This document shows, piece after piece, positions 15,555 through 24,343 of a DNA stretch of 39,759 nucleotides. The stretch lies in contig JAIQFG010000049.1 of the NCBI GenBank assembly GCA_020073375.1, positions 1 through 39,759 of the forward strand, in the 5' to 3' direction. Source of the stretch: Terriglobia bacterium. GTDB taxonomy: Bacteria > Acidobacteriota > Terriglobia > Acidiferrales > UBA7541. Position 1 is the stretch's first letter, and every line of letters starts with the position of its first letter. Below the pieces are notes generated by a model. That model did not search any database and had not been told where the DNA came from. It saw only the letters and a list, made by a program, of their open reading frames with translations. A program made the translations under genes and the position numbers.

Positions 15555-16226
15555 CTAATCACGCTCGGACGGAACTGGATTCGCGGCTCGGGAAGGCTTG
15601 GACGCCCCGGACGATCTTGCGCGGAGCAGGCTGATGATGGGCGGAAGCAGCGAAAGAAAAATCACGGCCGCGATCACGTAATGAATGTTCTGGCTGATGT
15701 TCGGAATCTTCAGGCCCAGAAAATATCCGCCCAGGATCATGCTCCCGACCCACAGGATTCCTCCCGCAACATCGTAAGCAAAATAGCGCCCGTACGGCAT
15801 CATGGCCGCGCCGGCCACCGGTGGGCAGAACGTTCGCACAATGGGAACAAAGCGCGCCAGAATCACGGTCTTTCCGCCGTACTTTTCGTAGAATTCGTGA
15901 GCGCGTTCCAGATGCCGCCGGCGAAAGACCAGCGAGTCCTGGCGGCGGTACAGCGCCTGCCCGGCCTGGCGCCCGATCCAATACCCGATCTGGTCGCCGA
16001 CAATCGCGCACAGCGGCACCAGCAGCAGCAATTCGCCGATGCGCAGCTGGCCGGCTGCAGCGAACACTCCCGCGGTTACCAGCAGGGAATCGCCCGGCAG
16101 GAAAAATCCCACAAAAAAGCCCGTCTCAACGAACACGATGACGCACACCAGCAGCGTGCCGCCCCACTCGATCAGGCCCTTGACGTTAAATAGGAAGTGA
16201 AGCAGGTGCTCGATGGATCCGATCAT
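15555..16226 (-). CDS. DedA family membrane protein
   Basis: The 223-residue protein has the DedA/VTT pattern. A first hydrophobic block (LLVCVIVFVETGFFVGFFLPGDS) carries the ExGxxxGFFLPGDS signature. GDQIGYWIGRQAG follows, then the second conserved block VILARFVPIVRTFCPPVAGAAMMPYGRY with the essential Arg and Pro residues, and two more helices. DedA proteins are membrane-potential-dependent lipid transporters or scramblases in other bacteria; some recycle undecaprenyl phosphate. The C-terminal tail is basic and proline-rich. The ATG at 16226 is preferred to the adjacent in-frame TTG at 16229. It is the first gene of a short operon with the HAD gene. Confidence 0.92.
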   Translation of the reverse strand: MIGSIEHLLHFLFNVKGLIEWGGTLLVCVIVFVETGFFVGFFLPGDSLLVTAGVFAAAGQLRIGELLLLVPLCAIVGDQIGYWIGRQAGQALYRRQDSLVFRRRHLERAHEFYEKYGGKTVILARFVPIVRTFCPPVAGAAMMPYGRYFAYDVAGGILWVGSMILGGYFLGLKIPNISQNIHYVIAAVIFLSLLPPIISLLRARSSGASKPSRAANPVPSERD

Positions 16227-16378
16227 CAATTACCGTCACTCGGGCCGGCCATACCTTACCAACAGGATGCGCACAGGCTCCATAGCTATACGGTAACAGA
16301 AAAGGAAAGGGTCCTGCTGGCAGAGTTCCCACTCCATCGCCAACATGTCAACGATCGTTCGCAGCGGGTGGGGCATGA

Positions 16379-17332
16379 TCACCAGGCCACCCCGCTCTGC
16401 TGCAGGCCGGAGGATTCCGGTTGGCGGCGCAGCGAGCATCGCAACTCCAGCAATTCACGCAGGTGAGACAGCGCGTGGCGCATGGCTTTCACGCCCGCTT
16501 CATGCGCCTGGTCCACGCTCGCAAAATCATCCCAGTGGATCTCGAAGACGTCCGGCTGCAGCAGGATGTCCGCATGGCGGGCCCACGACGGCTCCAGCTG
16601 GCCATTAGTACGGGTGCCGCCTGCCGCCAGGCCGCGCTCCGGGCGCGACCGCCTCAAGGATCGGCCGGAGTGGCTCCAGGCCCCGTCCGGGGAAGATCCG
16701 CCCTTGGTGCTCGAAGCCACGGCAACTCCCAAAACACACAAAGCATTCATCCGTGCCGCTGCCGCCGTCGGCACAGGGGCCACCAGGCAACCGTCGGCGA
16801 GTAGGCGGCCTTCATGCTCCACCGGCTGGAATAGTCCCGGAAAGGCACATGTGGCGCGCAGGGCCACTTCCAGCGGCCCGCAGGTAAACACGTGAGGCGC
16901 GCACGTATCAATGTCCGTGGTTATGATCGCCGTGGGAATACAAAGCTCTTCGACCCGGCCTGCCTGGAACAATTCCCGCACGAATTGCCCGATGCGGTCA
17001 TTTCCCGGCGCGATATGGGCGGACCGCTGGAAGCGGATAAAGTCGCGCATGTGAACCCGCCTACCGAGATCGCACAATTCGCGAATGGAAAAGCCGTCCG
17101 CGTAGGCTGCCCCCAGCAGGCCGCCGATACTGGTGCCCGCGATGGCCGAAACAGGGATCCGTTCCTGCTCCAAGACCTCTAGAACTCCCAGGTGGGCGAA
17201 ACCCCTGGCAAACCCGCCGCCCAGGGCGAGGGCCACTCCAGTTCCTTCGCTCCCTGCCGATATCCTGCTGGTACGCAATTCGGCGCCTGATTGACGAATT
17301 GCATTTGGTTCCGAACCATGCGGTGCGGACAT
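16379..17332 (-). CDS. Patatin-like phospholipase
   Basis: The 317-residue protein has a patatin domain with all catalytic elements. The oxyanion-hole loop is GGGFARG at 38-44, the nucleophile elbow is GTSIGG with Ser68, and the catalytic Asp is in LLADGCL at Asp180, giving a Ser-Asp dyad. It would cleave acyl esters of membrane lipids, as in RssA/YchK-type bacterial patatins. The first 30 residues are polar and the last 100 form a Ser/Arg-rich then helical tail of unknown role. No signal peptide is visible, so it is probably cytoplasmic or membrane-associated. No strong ribosome binding site precedes the ATG at 17332. The 147 bases to the DedA start hold no gene. Confidence 0.88.
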   Translation of the reverse strand: MSAPHGSEPNAIRQSGAELRTSRISAGSEGTGVALALGGGFARGFAHLGVLEVLEQERIPVSAIAGTSIGGLLGAAYADGFSIRELCDLGRRVHMRDFIRFQRSAHIAPGNDRIGQFVRELFQAGRVEELCIPTAIITTDIDTCAPHVFTCGPLEVALRATCAFPGLFQPVEHEGRLLADGCLVAPVPTAAAARMNALCVLGVAVASSTKGGSSPDGAWSHSGRSLRRSRPERGLAAGGTRTNGQLEPSWARHADILLQPDVFEIHWDDFASVDQAHEAGVKAMRHALSHLRELLELRCSLRRQPESSGLQQSGVAW

Positions 17333-17390
17333 AAAGCCATGGTGCGCGATAACCGCGGTGGTGGCTATGAAGCGGTGGTTCCAAGCGAAA

Positions 17391-17411
17391 AGTACCCGCG
17401 TACTGGGTACT
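17391..17411. promoter_or_regulatory. Short inverted repeat, possible operator
   Basis: AGTACCC and GGGTACT are separated by seven bases in the divergent gap between the patatin gene and the small gene at 17560. The symmetry fits a dimeric repressor site, but nothing else supports this. Confidence 0.25.
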
Positions 17412-17559
17412 CTAGGAGGCCCGAGATTTGTGCCGCAACCGCTAACAGTACTTTCCTCCTATCGATTTGAGGCCTCCGTACCATTGGCGCGTTTGCATGT
17501 GAAATGGAAAATGACAAGTGTTCGGAAGCAACTCTTAAAGACCTGAGGGGGTCGATGAC

Positions 17560-17769
17560 ATGCCAAGCGCTTACGCATCGTGGGTGGGTCAGGCAGTCGT
17601 ACTGCAAGTCGCCGCGGGAGATTTGCGGGTGCCGCTTCGGGGAATCATTGTAGGGGAGTCGGAAGGCGCGGTGAGGTTTCGCATCGGAGAGACCTGGGAT
17701 ATCGACATCTACAAGCCCATGATTCTGGCCGTGGAGCAGGACAACTGGGCCAGCCTGGTGATGAACTAG
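17560..17769 (+). CDS. Small beta-rich hypothetical protein (69 aa)
   Basis: I recognise no named family. The sequence alternates short beta strands (AVVLQVAAGDLRVPLRGIIVG, VRFRIGETWDIDIYK, MILAVEQD), consistent with a compact SH3- or PilZ-like barrel; the fold assignment is inference. There is no signal peptide. The start is supported by GAGGGGGTC upstream of the ATG. It is followed after 27 bases by another small gene on the same strand, and both end before a strong terminator, so they probably form a two-gene operon. Confidence 0.65.
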   Translation: MPSAYASWVGQAVVLQVAAGDLRVPLRGIIVGESEGAVRFRIGETWDIDIYKPMILAVEQDNWASLVMN

Positions 17770-17796
17770 TAGCGGCGCGATACCAAAGGCCTAATT

Positions 17797-17997
17797 ATGA
17801 ATGCGACCACACGCAAAGAGATTATCGACGAGAGCCGGGCGGCAACCATGCTCGGCCTGCCGATCGAATCACTTCGGCAAATATGCGAATTTTCCGGACT
17901 CGGCCGCGAAGAAGATGAACTGGCCACCGGCAACCTGGTTTTCACGTACGAGGAATTATACAAGCTGTGCAGGCTGGTCGCGGGACCCGCTGCATAG
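17797..17997 (+). CDS. Small helical hypothetical protein (66 aa)
   Basis: The sequence is helix-rich: TRKEIIDESRAATMLGLPIESLRQICEFSG, then FTYEELYKLCRLVAG. The pattern AATMLGLPIESLRQICEFSG resembles the helix-turn-helix of excisionase/MerR-like small DNA-binding proteins, in which a short wing follows. This is a weak resemblance and the function is unknown. It is the second gene of an apparent operon with the 69-residue protein and is followed by a hairpin terminator at 18047. Confidence 0.6.
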   Translation: MNATTRKEIIDESRAATMLGLPIESLRQICEFSGLGREEDELATGNLVFTYEELYKLCRLVAGPAA

Positions 17998-18046
17998 CCA
18001 AAATTAAAACGAGTTTACTCCGGCCCTGCCTCTGTCTCAACCCCCA

Positions 18047-18088
18047 GGCCCCGGGTTTGCATCCCCCTGACAAACCCGGGGCCTTTCC
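18047..18088 (+). terminator. Rho-independent-type terminator after the two small genes
   Basis: AGGCCCCGGGTTTG pairs perfectly with CAAACCCGGGGCCT, an 11-base loop between, followed by TTCCT. It lies 50 bases after the second small gene. Confidence 0.75.
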
Positions 18089-18204
18089 TCCCTCTGGAAG
18101 TGAATCGTGATTTGTGATTCGTGACTGCCGGCGGCTGCCAAGTTGCCCTACCCGCTCAAGTTTCTTGTTTCAAATTTCCGATCTGAACTTTGAATTGCGA
18201 AGCC

Positions 18205-19398
18205 TCAACTCGCGCCGGGCCAATCCCTCGGCACATCCACGTAGCTGCGGTCCAGGCCGCTGACCGAGGCGCAGCCTAGCAGCTTCAGGGTGCGCTCAAA
18301 ATCCGCGCGCAGGATCGTAATTGCCCGCGATACGCCAGCTTCTCCGGCGGCCGATAGACCGTAGGCGTACGCGCGACCCACCAGCACGGCGCGCGCGCCC
18401 ATGCACAGCGCCTTCACAATGTCGCCGCCGCGGCGGATTCCGCCGTCCATGAGGATTTCAATCTGGCCGTTCACGGCGCGCACAATTTCCGGCAGCGCGC
18501 GCAGCGTGGCCGACACGCTGTCGAGTTGCCGCCCACCGTGATTGGAAACGATCACGCCCGCAGCTCCGATGTCGATCGAACGTTGCGCATCCTCACTGGT
18601 AAGAACGCCTTTCACGAGAATCGGGCCGGGCCACGCTTCGCGCAGCCACTTGAAATCCTGCCAAGTGACCACCGATTCGGCCAAGGCTGCCCCTACGTCG
18701 ATCAGTTTCATCGGGCCGATTCCGGGAAGCACGATGTTCGGAAGCGGGTGCAGGCCTCCATCCCTCAGGAAAGACCCAAGCCATCCGGGGCGCAAAAGAA
18801 TCGAGGGAAGGAACGGAAGCATCTTGAGGGGGTTGCCGCTCATCAGTTGCGCGGTGCCGCTGCGAACATCGCGCTCGCGCATTCCGGCCGTGCCCGTGTC
18901 CACGGTCACGGCCAGGACTGAGTATCCGGCACTCCGCGCGCGCTCGAGGGCCGCTTCGGCGGCGGCGCGCCCGCCAACCAGATAAAGCTGGTACCACATC
19001 GGGCCGGGCGTGGCCGCGCGAACCTGTTCCAGCGGGTAGCCGGAGATTGTGGAGAGGCAGAACGCCGTCCCGGCCTTGCCTGCCGCGCTGGCCACGGCCA
19101 CTTCACCCTTCGCGTGCATCAGCCGGCTGTAACCCACAGGCGCAAGAATTGCCGGAAACGAAAGATCGGCGCCCAAAATATGCGTGCGCGTGTCGCACTG
19201 CGGCACGTTAATCGCGTTGCGCGGGCGAAACGTCAGGCTTTCAAAGGCTCGGCAATTCTCGCGCAGTGTCGATTCGGATTCCGCGCCCCCATCCAGATAA
19301 TCGAAAACCGGCTTGGGTAGGCGGCGGCGGGCGCGGCGATGCAGATCCTCGATGTTGACGACGTGGGGAGATGCGACGGATCGTTCCTGGCGATTCAT
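18205..19398 (-). CDS. FMN-dependent alpha-hydroxy-acid oxidase/dehydrogenase (LldD-like)
   Basis: The 397-residue protein is a clear member of the FMN-dependent 2-hydroxy-acid dehydrogenase family (L-lactate dehydrogenase, glycolate oxidase, lactate oxidase). The N-terminal VFDYLDGGAESEST, the FMN-site ILAPVGYSRLMH, VKGV with Lys263, and the active-site SNHGGRQ with His287 and Arg290 are present. So is the phosphate-binding MDGGIRRGGDIVKAL and LVGRAYAYG. The enzyme oxidises an (S)-2-hydroxy acid to the 2-oxo acid. The ATG at 19398 begins the conserved domain; upstream in-frame sequence is unrelated. It is divergent from two transporter genes, one resembling lactate carriers, which favours lactate or a related acid as substrate. 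Confidence 0.9.
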   Translation of the reverse strand: MNRQERSVASPHVVNIEDLHRRARRRLPKPVFDYLDGGAESESTLRENCRAFESLTFRPRNAINVPQCDTRTHILGADLSFPAILAPVGYSRLMHAKGEVAVASAAGKAGTAFCLSTISGYPLEQVRAATPGPMWYQLYLVGGRAAAEAALERARSAGYSVLAVTVDTGTAGMRERDVRSGTAQLMSGNPLKMLPFLPSILLRPGWLGSFLRDGGLHPLPNIVLPGIGPMKLIDVGAALAESVVTWQDFKWLREAWPGPILVKGVLTSEDAQRSIDIGAAGVIVSNHGGRQLDSVSATLRALPEIVRAVNGQIEILMDGGIRRGGDIVKALCMGARAVLVGRAYAYGLSAAGEAGVSRAITILRADFERTLKLLGCASVSGLDRSYVDVPRDWPGAS

Positions 19399-19550
19399 TC
19401 GGCCTCTGGTCTGGGCGAGCGCTGCGGTGCGGGTGAACCGAGAGCTCCTGGGAATAAGATTGCGGGAGGCATTGTACTCCACGGGGTTCGCGCACGGTGA
19501 TGTGCAGGGCCAAAAACTTCTCCGGGCTGCATGCTTCGTGCGCGGAACGG

Positions 19551-19594
19551 AAAATCCGCACCCTTCTGGGTCTTCAAGGGTGCGGGTTTTCTCT
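19551..19594. terminator. Hairpin in the divergent gap between oxidase and transporter genes
   Basis: CCGCACCCTT and AAGGGTGCGG form a 10-bp stem with a 10-base loop, flanked by AAAAT on one side and GTTTTCTCTT on the other. No upstream gene is evident, so it may be an attenuator-like or insulating element in the 376-base gap at 19399-19775. Nothing else is visible in that gap. Confidence 0.5.
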
Positions 19595-19775
19595 TCCGTC
19601 CATCCAGTCTTCCAGTGATAGCCGCTGATCGAGGATTGACTCGAAGAACTCCGGCCATGGAATTCATGTGGAAATTGTCGCCATTCCCGTTTTCGTTTGA
19701 CACCGGCTCCGCCAAAAACGACACTTAACAGCCGATTCCTGCAAAACGTAATAGTCGTCCGCAACCGGAACCTTC

Positions 19776-21584
19776 ATGACGCTGACGCTACTCGACTGGG
19801 CTGTGATTGCCGGATACCTGCTGCTGATGCTTGCGCTGGGGATTTATTTCCGGCGGCGGTCGAGTCAAAACACCGAGGAATATTTCGTTTCGGGCAGGCA
19901 AGTCGCGTGGTGGCTGGCCGGGACCTCGATGGTGGCCACCACGTTTGCTGCGGACACGCCGCTGGTGGTAACCGGTCTGGTCTACACCCAGGGCATCGCG
20001 GGGAACTGGCTGTGGTGGAGTTTTCTGCCGTCGGGAATGATGACCGTGTTTTTGTTCGCGCGGCTCTGGAGGCGCTCCGGGCTGCTCACCGACGTGCAGT
20101 TTGCGGAGATGCGCTATACGGGTAAACCCGCGGCATTCCTTCGAGGATTTCGCGCCGTCTATCTCGGGCTGCTGATGAACTGCCTGATTCTGGGCTGGGT
20201 GACCAAGGCCATGACCAGCATCGTGGGATCGGCGCTCGGCAAAAGCGAGAACGCGAGCCTGGCCATTTGTATTTTCTTTCTGATTCCGTTCACGGGATTT
20301 TACGTTTCGCTCGGCGGCTTGTGGGGCGTGCTGTGGACCGATCTTTTTCAATTTGTGCTGAAGATGTCCATCGTGATCGCCGTCGCCTGGTACGGTGTGA
20401 AAGCCGCCGGAGGCATGAGCGCGATGCTTGCCAAGCTCGCCGCCATGCGCGCAACCGCCGGGCCCAATGCTGCCGACATCACCGCGATTTTTCCCGATTT
20501 TTCGCGCGGGCTCACCTCCGAAGCTCTTTGGACACTGCCGGTGCTGACGTTTCTGGTGCATCTGGGCGTGCAGTGGTGGGCCTTCTGGTATCCGGGATCC
20601 GAGCCGGGCGGCGGCGGGTACATCGCACAGCGGATCTTCAGCGCGCGCGATGAGCGCAACGGGCTGCTCTCCGTGCTGTGGTTCAACATTGCTCATTACG
20701 CGGTGCGCCCCTGGCCCTGGATCCTGACGGCGCTGGCCGCCGCCGCGCTCTACCCCGGCCTGCAGCATCCCGAGTCGGGCTACATGATGATCGCCACCAC
20801 GTATATGCCGCACGCCCTGCGCGGAATTTTGATCGCCGGATTCATGGCCGCGTTCATGTCCACGATCGCCACGCAGCTGAACTGGGGAAGCTCGTATCTG
20901 GTCGAGGATTTTTATCGCCGGTTCATCCGGCGCGACGCCGGCGAAAAACATTATGTGAACATTTCGCGGATCGCGACGCTGCTGCTGGTGGCGGCGTCCG
21001 CGTACGTTTCGGCGCAACTGGCGACGATCGGCCAAGGTTGGGAAGTAGTCCTCGAGGTGGGCGCGGGGACCGGCGGCGTGTATCTGCTGCGCTGGTATTG
21101 GTGGCGGATCAACGCGTGGAGCGAAATTTCCGCGATGGCTACTGCGCTGGGCATGACTCTCGTGCTGCACCGCTGGCCGGTGTTCGGCGGCAGCGCGCCC
21201 GTTGTATTCGCGAAAACCACGCTGGCGACGACCGCGGCAACCACGGCGGTGTGGGTGCTGGTCACGCTGCTTACTCCGGCCGAGCCGGACGAAGTTCTGC
21301 TGCGATTCTACCGAAAAGTGCGGCCGCACGCGGCGGGATGGCGGCGCATCGCGGCGCTGGCGCCGGAAATTCCCGAAACGCGCGACCTGGGAAAAAATTT
21401 GCTGGCGTGGGTGCTGGGCTGCGCCATGGTGTATGCTGCATTATTCGGCATTGGACAATTGTGTTTTGGGCGAACCGGCGCGGGTCTCTCGCTGCTGGCA
21501 CTCGCCGCAGTTTGCGCCACGCTGCTGTACCGCGACATTGCGGAACGCGTGGCGGCTGAACCTTCAGGAGGAGTGGGTGTTTAA
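19776..21584 (+). CDS. Sodium:solute symporter family transporter
   Basis: The 602-residue protein has at least 13 hydrophobic segments. The SSS signature begins with LLDWAVIAGYLLLMLALGIYFRRR and the EEYFVSGRQVAWWLAGTSMVATTFAADTP segment, the conserved region for sodium coordination. An AAFMSTIATQLNWGSSYLVEDFYRRF segment resembles the fifth-core-helix region of SSS carriers. The substrate cannot be read from sequence. The C-terminal 90 residues form an extra hydrophilic stretch and two helices. The stop overlaps the start of the MFS gene by eight bases, so the two carriers are translated together. The gene is divergent from the 2-hydroxy-acid oxidase, suggesting organic-acid uptake. Confidence 0.88.
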   Translation: MTLTLLDWAVIAGYLLLMLALGIYFRRRSSQNTEEYFVSGRQVAWWLAGTSMVATTFAADTPLVVTGLVYTQGIAGNWLWWSFLPSGMMTVFLFARLWRRSGLLTDVQFAEMRYTGKPAAFLRGFRAVYLGLLMNCLILGWVTKAMTSIVGSALGKSENASLAICIFFLIPFTGFYVSLGGLWGVLWTDLFQFVLKMSIVIAVAWYGVKAAGGMSAMLAKLAAMRATAGPNAADITAIFPDFSRGLTSEALWTLPVLTFLVHLGVQWWAFWYPGSEPGGGGYIAQRIFSARDERNGLLSVLWFNIAHYAVRPWPWILTALAAAALYPGLQHPESGYMMIATTYMPHALRGILIAGFMAAFMSTIATQLNWGSSYLVEDFYRRFIRRDAGEKHYVNISRIATLLLVAASAYVSAQLATIGQGWEVVLEVGAGTGGVYLLRWYWWRINAWSEISAMATALGMTLVLHRWPVFGGSAPVVFAKTTLATTAATTAVWVLVTLLTPAEPDEVLLRFYRKVRPHAAGWRRIAALAPEIPETRDLGKNLLAWVLGCAMVYAALFGIGQLCFGRTGAGLSLLALAAVCATLLYRDIAERVAAEPSGGVGV

Positions 21585-22818
21585 CAAGGATCGCGACACC
21601 GGAATTGCCGGGCTTTCCAGTTCGGGCCAGGCCCATGCGGTTACCGCATCGTTTTTGGGATGGACGCTCGACGCCTTCGATTTCTTTGTCGTGGTCTTTC
21701 TGATCGACAAGCTTGCCGAAGCCTTTCACGTTGGGAAAGAAGCGATCATCGCGTCGCTATTTGTCACGCTGGTCATGCGCCCGGTGGGCGCGCTGCTGTT
21801 TGGCCTGATGACGGATCGCTACGGGCGGCGCATTCCGCTGATGGTCAACGTGGTTTTCTTTTCCGTGGTGGAGCTGGCCTGCGGATTTTCGCCGAACCTG
21901 ACGTTTTTTTTGATCATGCGCGCGCTCTACGGCATCGGCATGGGCGGCGAGTGGGGCATCGGCGCTTCGCTGGCCATGGAATCGGTGCCGCCGCGCTGGC
22001 GCGGAATTCTTTCCGGCATATTGCAGAGCGGCTATTCGACCGGGTACCTGCTCGCCGCGGTGGTGGCGCGATTTGTGCTGCCGACGTGGGGCTGGCGGCC
22101 GATGTTCTGGCTGGGCGGCGTGCCGGCGCTGCTGGCGTTTTATATCAGCGCTCGCGTGCCGGAATCGGAAGCGTGGAAACAGCACCGCGCGCCGTCGACC
22201 GGCGCGGTGCTGCGAATCGTCGCCACGCAATGGAAAAGCTTTCTGTACCTGGTGCTGCTGATGACGTTCATGATGTTCCTCTCGCACGGCACGCAGGATT
22301 TGTACCCGGATTTCCTCGGCACGGTGCACAACGTGGGCGCCTCTATGAGGTCGTACATGGCGATTCTGTACAACATCGGGGCCATCGTCGGGGCGATTAT
22401 CTTCGGGCAATTCTCTGACAAGCTGGGGCGGAGATTCGCGATGATCGCCGCGCTGGGCTTGTCGCTGCTGGTGATTCCGCTGTGGGCCTTCGGGACGTCG
22501 CTTGCCGTGCTGGCCATCGGCTCGTTTCTGATGCAGGCCGGAGTGCAGGGCGCGTGGGGAGTGATTCCCGTGCATCTGAGCGAACTATCCGCGGACGAAA
22601 CGCGCGGACTGGTTCCCGGCCTCGCGTATCAGCTTGGCATTTTGATCGCCGCGCCCACCAATACGGTGGAATTTCTGCTGCGCGGAAAAGTGGGCTACCA
22701 GTGGGCTTTGGCGGGATTTGAAATTGTCACGATTGCTTCGCTCATACTCATCGTTTCGCTGGGCAAGGAACGCAAGGGGCGGAGCTTTCACAAGGCGGAA
22801 GAAGCGGTGCCGTTGTAG
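21577..22818 (+). CDS. MFS transporter, lactate/organic-acid:proton symporter type
   Basis: The 413-residue protein has 12 predicted helices. The MFS loop-2-3 motif is present (GLMTDRYGRRIP) and is repeated in the second half (GQFSDKLGRRFA). The start region (VTASFLGWTLDAFDFFVVVFLIDKLAEAF) and ALYGIGMGGEWGIGASLAMESVP match the sialate:H+/lactate (SHS, Jen1/NanT-like) group, which takes up small carboxylates with protons. The start is GTG at 21577 behind CAGGAGG, overlapping the upstream symporter gene by eight bases. Together with the FMN 2-hydroxy-acid oxidase this suggests lactate or a similar substrate. The gene ends immediately before a family-2 palindrome pair. Confidence 0.88.
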   Translation: MFNKDRDTGIAGLSSSGQAHAVTASFLGWTLDAFDFFVVVFLIDKLAEAFHVGKEAIIASLFVTLVMRPVGALLFGLMTDRYGRRIPLMVNVVFFSVVELACGFSPNLTFFLIMRALYGIGMGGEWGIGASLAMESVPPRWRGILSGILQSGYSTGYLLAAVVARFVLPTWGWRPMFWLGGVPALLAFYISARVPESEAWKQHRAPSTGAVLRIVATQWKSFLYLVLLMTFMMFLSHGTQDLYPDFLGTVHNVGASMRSYMAILYNIGAIVGAIIFGQFSDKLGRRFAMIAALGLSLLVIPLWAFGTSLAVLAIGSFLMQAGVQGAWGVIPVHLSELSADETRGLVPGLAYQLGILIAAPTNTVEFLLRGKVGYQWALAGFEIVTIASLILIVSLGKERKGRSFHKAEEAVPL

Positions 22819-22895
22819 GACTGACACTCTTGTCTGTCCGGTCTAGATTCTCGTCACGGCGCACAAAACCGGACAGACAAGAGTGTCTGTCCTAC
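22816..22895. repeat. Family-2 (GTAGGACAG) long inverted repeat between convergent genes
   Basis: TAGGACTGACACTCTTGTC and GACAAGAGTGTCTGTCCTA flank a 40-base centre that also holds a CCGG(T) inverted pair. The whole fills the convergent gap between the MFS and phospholipase genes and could terminate transcription in both directions. Confidence 0.8.
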
Positions 22896-24179
22896 CTAAT
22901 CCGCCGGAGACACCTTTTTCAACTGCTCCAACTGTTCCTGCACCCTCGCCCACGCTTTTGGATCCCGCTTGGTGGCATACGCAGCGTCGGGATGACTGTA
23001 AAATTCCAGCAGGTCGGCGCGCAGCTCCGGCGAAACGTCCGAAAAATTTCGCCCGGCGAGCGCCTCCAGCAGCTTTGCGTAGGTGTCGTCCATGAGGCGG
23101 TATTTTCCCGGCGTGGACACTTCACCGGTGTCAAAATTGTCGTTCGGCAAATTGGGCGGGCCGGTGGCGGACTGCGCCAGCAGCCTGCGGTAGCGGGCCA
23201 GAGCCGCGTTGAAGCTGAACTCAAATTTGCTTTCGGTGTCCGGAGTGGGTGTTTTCAGTTCCAGCACTTTCAGCGGTCCGATCTTGGGGATCAGTTTGAA
23301 GAGAATTGCGAGGAAATTTTCCCAGAAAGTGGGCGGCTGATATTCTTTCCCCCAGCTCTTTTCATAACTGGAGCGGGAAAGATTGTAGAGAAACCTTTTT
23401 CTGGTGATGCCGGGCTGGTCGCTCACGATTTCCTTTTTCTTCAGGCTCCAGGCCACTCGAGTTGCTTTGGGCAGGAGTTTGCCGACATCATAGCGGTAAG
23501 AGCCGAGCACCTTGTCTTCGTCCGACAGCACGCTTTTTAGATCCAGGCCGTAGGTTTCCTGGAAGGCCTGTTCCAGCAGCGAAACGGAAACGCCGAAGCC
23601 GATGAAATCGTGATAGCTGTCCGGCGCGTAGCGTCCCTGCGCCACCTCCAGGACGTCGAATCCAAATTCCGTTTTCACGTGCGCCAGAGGATCTTGCTCA
23701 AAGGTCACTACGTCCCCGTATTTCATTTTTAGTTTCGGATACAGCACGGGCACGGACCGATTCACGGCGATCAGGTGGCCGTCGTTATCGGCGCCGTAGT
23801 GCGAAAGCGATCCCAGTGCGAAGGCGCAACCGTCCAGGTCCCGGCAGTCGCGCAGCAGCGCCTGGATGAAATCCCCGCTGCGGACATAGTGCGTCAAATC
23901 GCTGAAGAAATGGCTGCCGTGCGGGTAATAACCCAAGTCCTGGATGATGGCCCCGCCGTAGGCAAACCCGTGAGCTTCTTTCATTTCCTGCGGCGTTGAG
24001 TTCGGAAAGCGCTTCAGCAGCATGGGACGGATGTCGGTGTCCCATGCGCTGTCGATCATGGCCTCGTGCGCCAGCACGGAGTAGGCTTCGCTTTCGGCCG
24101 GCCACCCAAGGAACAAGAAAAGCGCCAACCCGAGGGCGCAGATTTTTGCATGCCAGGTTGTGCCCGCGGCGCGGCGCAT
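22896..24179 (-). CDS. Secreted zinc-dependent phospholipase C family protein
   Basis: The 427-residue protein has an N-terminal signal peptide (ICALGLALFLFLGWPAESEA). The next segment, YSVLAHEAMIDSAWDTDIRPMLLKRFP, and later DLGYYPHGSHFFSDLTHYVRSGDF and ALGSLSHYGADNDGHLIAVN carry the histidines and aspartates expected of the all-helical zinc phospholipase C/S1-P1 nuclease fold. It is probably a periplasmic or secreted phospholipid hydrolase. The C-terminal half (240 residues on) is an extra helical domain of unknown role. The start is well supported by GGAGGGG before the ATG at 24179. It is convergent with the MFS gene. Confidence 0.82.
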   Translation of the reverse strand: MRRAAGTTWHAKICALGLALFLFLGWPAESEAYSVLAHEAMIDSAWDTDIRPMLLKRFPNSTPQEMKEAHGFAYGGAIIQDLGYYPHGSHFFSDLTHYVRSGDFIQALLRDCRDLDGCAFALGSLSHYGADNDGHLIAVNRSVPVLYPKLKMKYGDVVTFEQDPLAHVKTEFGFDVLEVAQGRYAPDSYHDFIGFGVSVSLLEQAFQETYGLDLKSVLSDEDKVLGSYRYDVGKLLPKATRVAWSLKKKEIVSDQPGITRKRFLYNLSRSSYEKSWGKEYQPPTFWENFLAILFKLIPKIGPLKVLELKTPTPDTESKFEFSFNAALARYRRLLAQSATGPPNLPNDNFDTGEVSTPGKYRLMDDTYAKLLEALAGRNFSDVSPELRADLLEFYSHPDAAYATKRDPKAWARVQEQLEQLKKVSPAD

Positions 24180-24343
24180 TTGACCCCTCCGACCTCGCCA
24201 CCGATCTTAGCTTAAAAATTGATTTTCGGAATCCGCAAGAAACCCTACGGCGCATTGGCCGGCCGCATGGATTCATCATGCCATGCACCCCTGCTCGTTC
24301 ATTTGCTTGGAAGAAACCGCTGGATTCGGGCATCATACCGGGC

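Noticed and set aside
19788..21329. 513-codon reverse-strand open frame opposite the SSS transporter
   Set aside because: His/Arg/Gln-rich composition with no domain, antisense to a clear 602-residue transporter.
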